From positions 12,844,354 through 12,908,353 of the forward strand of contig NC_081548.1 of NCBI RefSeq assembly GCF_901000735.1: DNA of 64,000 bases, given 5' to 3'. Under the pieces are notes generated by a model that ran no database searches, was not told where the DNA came from, and was given only the letters and a program-made list of their open reading frames with translations. Positions 58,323 through 64,000 of the stretch are shown here, piece after piece (within the stretch, counting starts at the first letter, position 1; every line of letters starts with the position of its first letter). The stretch is from Corylus avellana. Its lineage: Eukaryota > Streptophyta > Magnoliopsida > Fagales > Betulaceae. The translations under genes were made by a program, and so were the position numbers.

Positions 58323-58525
58323 TTAATTTATGATTGATCATTGTTATATGGTTAATGGTGAAATCAACCCCCTATTCTTTCTCTCGCATCACAATTTACT
58401 CTCACTTTTATTTTTATACACTTTAGTTTCAAACAAAATCAACAAACTCTTTTTAAATTACTTTTAATCTTGAGAACTTGATAACAATTCTCACGCAGTC
58501 CTTGAGGTTTGACACTCTCAATATT
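58323..58525 (+). mobile_element. LTR of the TGATAAGCGCC family, right part
   Basis: It continues 24942-26208 after MULE 1 and aligns with the reverse complement of about 4920-5120 in the 4844 copy, including CTTTAGTTT, GTCCTTGAGGTTTGACAC. It ends prematurely after GACACTC, so the 3' end of this LTR is missing. Confidence 0.65.
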
Positions 58526-58644
58526 AGAGTGTCAATGTAGACGGTTTTCTAACCGCCTAACGGTTAGTGGCTAGAGGTTATTGGGTTTACTAACCATAAC
58601 CGCTAACCGCCTTTTTATATAGTATATTTTTATAATTATAATTA
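58526..58644. other. Short spacer with AACCGCC/GGCGGTT hairpins
   Basis: GACACTCTCAATATTAGAGTG TC is a near-perfect hairpin at about 58510-58532. The following AACCGCCTAACGGTTAG / CTAACCGCC words suggest a remnant of a small TIR element. No gene. Confidence 0.4.
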
Positions 58645-59587
58645 GGGTAAATATATCATAAAACTCTAAGTCAACGCGCCGAAATTAAATAGTCCTTAAG
58701 TTTTTTTTTTCAAAAATTTACTCCCTAGGCCAATTAAAATACCAAAAAAATCCCTGCCGTTAGACTTTTGTAACTGCAGTTACTCCCTTCTAAACGGTGC
58801 GTTTTACAAATGCTAGATTGATAGAAAATGTAAATTCCACGTGTCCAAGTTTACACGTAGGACCAAAACTCACAGTTTTGGTCACATCCAAAACGGTGAG
58901 TTTTGGAAACTTGGGGGTTTTAAATAAAACCCCCATGTCATATCTCTTCCCCGACAAAACGCACCACCGACAAACATACCCACCGACGCGTTCAATCCCT
59001 GGCATACCCACCGACCCATGCAACGGCTGAACGGAGACCCACGATCACAATAGAATCCACTGTCGAGCTTAGCGGGCCGGCCACCCATTTTCTAACCTAG
59101 AACCGAGACCCACCGGCTGGCAACCCATCCAAGGTAATTTCCCATACTTTTTTTGTGGTGTGTGCTAGTCTAACAATGTGGGTGTGGAACAGCAGAAAGT
59201 AATTCCAGCTTAATCATCAGCTACCACTTTTTGTTGTTTTTCATCCCAACAAACCCCCTTTTGAATGAGTAGAATATTTATGCTACTGTTTCAACATATA
59301 CTTTGACAATGACTGTATGAAATGCAAAGTATTCATCAATAAAAGCATTAATAATCTTAGAATTTATTGTAGAGAATATAGCATTCGACAAACACTCACA
59401 AGTGCCTCGTTTTGTTCATGCTTGAAAATGATATAGGTAGGTGATTCCAGATATGTGATTCTAATAAATTTGTGACCATTCCAAATATTGTGACCATGCC
59501 TACCCAAGCTTTCTTGTTAAAAGTGTGGCCAGTCTTATTCCTTTTATATATTGTTTAGTTCTGTGTATATTTTGTTCAGATAGTAAG

Positions 59588-60238
59588 ATGAATAGGAAGA
59601 AGAAAATTCTTGTGGATGGAGACAATGAAGACGAACTCTACACAGTAAAGCCCAAAAAGGTTTGTAAATGTTATTTTGTTAAACCCATAATGGAATTGTG
59701 ATTACTGCTAATGATTTGGGGTTTCACTGTAGAATGAACAGTCAACGTCGACGGCATCTATAATATCGTCGGCCAAAGAGGACATAGAACTTGTGCAGTG
59801 TAGGTGCAGCCTTACAACCCAAATTATGACATCCATGACTATAAGAAATCCTGGGAGGCGATTTTATGGATGTGCAATGTATGACTACAAAAAGGTATTT
59901 GAATTTGGCAAATCTAGTGCCGTGAAATAGTTGTTAATTCATACTTATTCGTAATTGTCAATTTGTTTGTGTACTGACAGAAAGTTGGACAATGTCGTTT
60001 TTTCCAATGGTATGACGAACCAACCTGTGCTCGCGGAAGGGAGGTCCTACCTGGGTTGTACAAACAAGTTAATTACTTGAAGGGCGAAGTGTCATCACTT
60101 AGGGCTAGATTGAGGATTCAAACATATATGTTAGTTTTTTCCTTGGTGGTCTGTGTTTTGCTGATTTGTCTAAGGTTGATGGGGGCATTGATTAATGCTT
60201 TTTTTATTGCATGTTTTATATCACCTTGCTTCAATTAG
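59588..60238 (+). CDS. GRF-type zinc-finger, tail-anchored protein of MULE 2 (intact)
   Basis: Three exons with canonical GT-AG introns: 59588-59659, 59733-59894 and 59981-60238, all phase 0, giving 163 residues with no stops. Residues 1-45 are polar, with Lys/Asp/Glu and Ser. Residues 47-95 form a complete GRF zinc finger: VQCRCSLTTQIM, then RNPGRRFYGCAMYDYK, then VGQCRFFQWYDEPTC. A short coiled-coil-like helix follows (QVNYLKGEVSSLRARLRIQ), then a strongly hydrophobic segment (MLVFSLVVCVLLICL) and a C-terminal tail, as in tail-anchored membrane proteins. GRF fingers bind single-stranded nucleic acid in proteins such as NEIL3 and TOP3A; the function here is unknown. It is convergent with the MURA gene, as mudrB is with mudrA in maize MuDR. 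The start is chosen as the first ATG in the only frame that joins the exons. Confidence 0.8.
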
Positions 60239-60942
60239 GGGATTAGGCCAAGTGATTCCCAATGACTTCTTGAATTTGTATAATTATATGTACATTAATG
60301 TTTGGACCGAATGTGAGCACGCTATATTTGGTGGTTACTTGTTTTGTTACATCTGTTTCAATGCAAAATACTTCTAGTAGAGCTATATATACCGAATGTA
60401 CCGACCGACACCGAATCGACTCAGCAACAATTTGTTTTTAGAAAATGCTATGAAATCATAAGAATTAGCCAAGTGATCAATTAGTGACCGACTCAGCAAC
60501 AATTTGTTTTTAGAAAAAGAAAAGGGAAAACGTAGAAGAAAAATGGTTTGAAGGACATAAAAATGGTTTGGTGCAAATGTTTGTTTCTTGCTTTGTCTTA
60601 TTTATTTGATACATACGAACATTACACAAAATCAACAATGTCAACAAGTTTTGAGCAAAAGCACCACCATTGTCATATATTGTGGCATATTACATTCATA
60701 TACGACAACCAAAATAGAACGTCTTAAACCAAAGGTAATGGGGAAGGTGATAAGTGTTTAATACATCACTAACATAAAAAAAATTAAAAAAAATTTTAAA
60801 TTTTAAATTAAAAAAAAAAAACACTTAAGTTACTTCATGCCAAAGGTAACGGGGAATGTGATAAGTGTTTAATACAACATCACTAACAATTAAAAAAAAA
60901 AAACACAAAAAACACTTAAGTTACTTCATAACCTCACTAACA
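60239..60942. other. Space between convergent MULE-2 genes
   Basis: AT-rich, with two partial duplications: AATTTGTTTTTAGAAAA near 60430 and 60505, and GGGGAA(T/G)GTGATAAGTGTTTAATAC near 60740 and 60852. No coding sequence. Confidence 0.5.
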
Positions 60943-63900
60943 TCATTGTGTAGCACTACATTTTCGGCTCCTTAGTACACGGGTAGAACTACGTGTACCA
61001 CCATAATGTGATGACCTTGTCCCACTAGCTTCTGCCTGTGGTTCATGTTGGGGTCCATACAATGCGTTAGCAAAAATAAAATAAACAGAATAAAATGTGA
61101 AATAATTTATTTTGTTTTACCTGTGGCTGAGTAGCCCTACATGTACGAACCGTCGGAGGTGACGACCTTGCTTGTCCTTCTTTCTGGGGCTGAGATTGTG
61201 ATCTCTACAATGCATTCAAAAAAAATTAAATAAATAAATAAAACAAAAAAATAAAGAAAAAAATAAAACAAAACAAAAAAAGTCAAAACATAAGTACCAA
61301 CAATTACACAGAAAGGCGATCGATATTTTGGCACAACTAATTGCACACTAACAAAACTAATAATACAGCATGTTGTATGACTACTAAACCATTTAGTTAT
61401 TTCTAATTTTACCTGTGACTCATTAGCCATACAGGTACAAACAGTTGCTTGTGATGACCCTCCTGTTGCTTCTGTGTGTGGTCCATATTGTGATCCCTAG
61501 AATGCATGCATTAACCAAACATAGTCAGAATGGAACATTTTTAGGCTAAGATAATGTAGTATGATTTTCAATAATGTAACTAAGTTAGCAACAATAATAC
61601 TAATATTCGTCTATTCAATAGTAGTAAGTTAAGAAATTTTGGTTTTACCTGTACTTGAGTAGTATCATTTTTGGGCTTATATTTCTTTGGTTTCCACCTC
61701 TTCCGGTCTTCCCTCAAAGGTAAGGCACAACCTTTGTAATTATGCCCTAAACCCCCACAATTTTCACATCTTACAACATAGCCACTTCGAGTTAGCTTGT
61801 AGGGGTTAGTTGGCTCATCTGGTGTTTTTTTCCTAGCAATCTTTGGTCTACCAGGAGTCCTTCTAATGATAGGTGGCAGAATCTTATCGGATGCATCATT
61901 AGCCGGCCATGTATCCGGACCTTCTATGCCATATACTCGAGATGCGTATCCTTGCATGTACTTGTCCATCTTATAATACCCATCCAAATACTCTTCCGGC
62001 TTTTGCTCATGCATGTAAATTGCAGCACAAGCATATGAGCAAGGGATCCCATTCAACTGCCATCTCCTACATGTACACGTGTGATGATCTAACTCGACTA
62101 AACGCCGTGCATCGTACACGTGGTCGACCTCGAACTCCAGTTCATTCTGCCACCGACTGATACAATTTCTTGCATCACTTTTTGATCTCTCCAAATTTTT
62201 TTTGAATCTTTGGGCATAAAGTGTATTGTGCTGCCCGGACTCCATTTCTTTTTTGCTGGAAGCATGTCATTATCATTCAACGGATTTCTTCAACCATTGT
62301 GAGGATCGGCTTACCCCTAGCTTATTTAATCCAAGCATTAAAGCTCTCAGCCAAGTTGTTCAATAGCATATCACTTTTGGATTGGCAGTTGAAAGCATGT
62401 CTGGACCATGACGCTTTAGGTACACCGGTCAGGTAAGCGTGTGCTTCTTTATCCATTGACAAAATCTTCTTCATATGGTGCTCAAATGCATAAACATTGG
62501 CTGCCCGTGCAGCCCCCCACAGTTCATCTTTGAAAGCTTTTCCCGTATACCCTCGAGCTTTGAAGTTTGCATGTAGGTGCCGAACACAAACACGATGCTC
62601 AGCATGTGGCAACACTACATCAACTACAGTTCCAAGGACCTACACACATGAATATAATATGTACATAATAAAATTTTAATTGATCAAAAAGAATATAAGC
62701 ATTTTATGACACCAAATACCTTCTATTTGTCAGACATTATAGTCCAACCTAGTCCACCTTCTGAGCCGCATAAATCTTCTAGCAAAATGGTAATAAACCA
62801 TTGCCACAACTCTCTAGTCTCGGCCTCAGCAATAACAAATGCTATTGGGAACATGTCGTTGTTTTCATCCTTGCCTGTGGCACACAATAATTGCCCCCAT
62901 ATTCCCCCTTTAGATGACAAGCATCTAAACAAATAACTGGTCGACAACCATGCGTGAACCCCTTCTTACACGCATCAAGGCAAATATACATTCTCTGGAA
63001 GAATGCTCCGTCTCTCTGAATAAATGCACTACTACCAGGGTTGGTGCTTTGTACCGCCAAGGCGTACCTCCTTTTGAGGCGATACTGTTTGGAATGGCTC
63101 CCAAAGAGTTGATGCAATGCCTCCTTCTTTGCACTATAGTAACGAGCAATGGGAACATCTATATTAAGGTCTCTCTTCACCCTCTGTTGCAATGCATACG
63201 GGGTCCAGGTGGGATCATCCTTGAAGTCCTTATATGTACGAACCATGTAATCGACATCGCATCAGGTGTTTTAGTACTGATTACCACAAGTATGAGTCCG
63301 GTACAAAGTTTTAATCTGTATACAATTCCTTGTAGCCTCAATAGAGGCGTGAATCCTCCATGCACAATGCGCTTCGCTACATATTGCACTAACTCTACCC
63401 AAGTCATTGTGTTTGTAGTGGTAGTCAAACCCATTCTGCACCGCATACAGTTTAAGTGCCCGCTTGAATGAATATGTATCGGTAAACTGATCCCCTAATC
63501 CAAACTTAACTGGAATTTTCAAGTCATGTTTCTCATTGAACAGCCTATTTTCCACTGTGAGAATCACTGCCCTGCAAACTCGCAAGACCATCACTTTCAT
63601 CCTCGGATTCGTCATCCCCAAACTCAGCTTTTTTACATTTATATTACAGTCAACCTTCTCCCACCAGTTGGACGTTCCAGCCTTTTCTTTATTAACCTCA
63701 TCAACATCGTAGTACAGGTCTTCATCCTCACCATCAGTTGCTTCAAAGTCACGCAACAGCTCCTTTATGACTTCATCGATATCCTGAACAACTTTAGTCT
63801 TCCGTGGCCTACCACATCTTTTGTTGTTTTTAGCTGTTTCTGGCATGGTGTGAACACGGTCATGAGCATTGTCCTCCACACCGACATTACAATTTCCCCA

Positions 63901-64000
63901 CACCGACATTCACATTTTCCTCTTCATCTTGCAATACAGGTTGAACGTATGTTGTTTTTCTTCTTACTCTTCTAACTGATAAAAAAAAAAAGATCAACAA
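60943..64000 (-). pseudogene. MULE-2 MURA-type transposase, N terminus outside the window, broken
   Basis: Read leftward from the window end: an acidic region and AT-hook-like CGRPRKTK (about 63815), the MuDR-type DNA-binding region (SFKRALKLYAVQNGFDYHYKHND...CAWRIHAS...HTCGNQY), a linker helix region, and the DDE core (VICLDACHLKG, frameshifted within a G-run near 62910, then QLLCATGKDENNDMFPIAFV). Next come VCVRHLHANFKARGYTGKAF (62600), AESFNAWIK then a stop near 62322, the SWIM finger (CTCRRWQLNGIPCSYA, about 62060), a CCHC knuckle (CENCGGLGHNYKGC, about 61750) and small C-terminal exons to the stop at 60945-60943. At least two disabling changes are visible, so the copy is probably non-autonomous for transposition. 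Confidence 0.85.

Larger units (their letters stand above)
58645..64000. mobile_element. MULE 2: second Mutator-like element, right end outside the window
   Basis: It starts near GGGTAAATATATCATAAAAC; the first ~0.5 kb, with CACGTG-containing and mirrored AAACTCACAGTTTTGGTC / AAAACGGTGAGTTTTGG stretches, is TIR-like. Its sequence differs from the MULE-1 TIR. It then carries a rightward GRF-zinc-finger gene (59588-60238) and a leftward MURA transposase (60943 to beyond the window), the same order as MULE 1. The right TIR and TSD cannot be checked here, so the start coordinate is approximate. Confidence 0.65.

Overview
This window looks like repeat-rich nuclear DNA from a flowering plant, most likely a eudicot. 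The evidence is GT-AG introns, AT-rich spacers, a two-exon subfamily-I GATA factor, Ty3/gypsy LTRs primed by plant tRNA-Asp or initiator tRNA-Met, and Mutator-like (MULE), CACTA, Tourist-like and SINE elements. I cannot name the species. All boundaries were read by eye, so allow a base or two of error. An assembly gap of exactly 100 Ns lies at 11064-11163.

Layout. (1) 1-13270 is nested LTR material. A window-truncated LTR of an AACGTT-rich family (family 1) holds a solo LTR of its own family (713-2750) and a terminal-inverted-repeat element (3275-8417). That element holds a non-autonomous gypsy-type retrotransposon (3698-7912), which itself holds a solo LTR of another family (4844-6366). An Athila-type 5' LTR with tRNA-Asp primer site (9501-10811) runs into the gap. 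Beyond the gap, 11164-12406 is an inverted copy of bases 1-1244. (2) 13271-19387 is AT-rich spacer with several small terminal-inverted-repeat elements. (3) 19388-20770 (minus) is the one clear intact host gene, a GATA zinc-finger factor. Seven CACGTG G-boxes cluster about 2-2.5 kb upstream of it. (4) 24942-58525 is one multi-layer nest. An LTR was hit by a MULE (26209-58322). The MULE was hit by a 24-kb CACTA element (33239-57245). The CACTA was then hit three times by one Athila-type LTR family: solo LTRs at 36710-38056 and 51012-52363, and a two-LTR element at 41478-49295. Target-site duplications support each of the main insertions. (5) 58645-64000 is a second MULE that runs off the window.

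How the genes work together. Both MULEs have a rightward GRF-zinc-finger/coiled-coil/membrane-anchor gene beside the left end and a leftward MURA-type transposase pointing towards it. This convergent layout resembles mudrA/mudrB of maize MuDR. Both transposases are broken, but the GRF gene of the second MULE is intact. The CACTA carries broken tnp2 and tnpA-like genes. It also carries intron-containing fragments of two captured host genes, ribosomal protein L34 and aminopeptidase P. The Athila-type element keeps gag and a second ORF but no recognisable pol, and its premature stops all fit C-to-T or G-to-A transitions.
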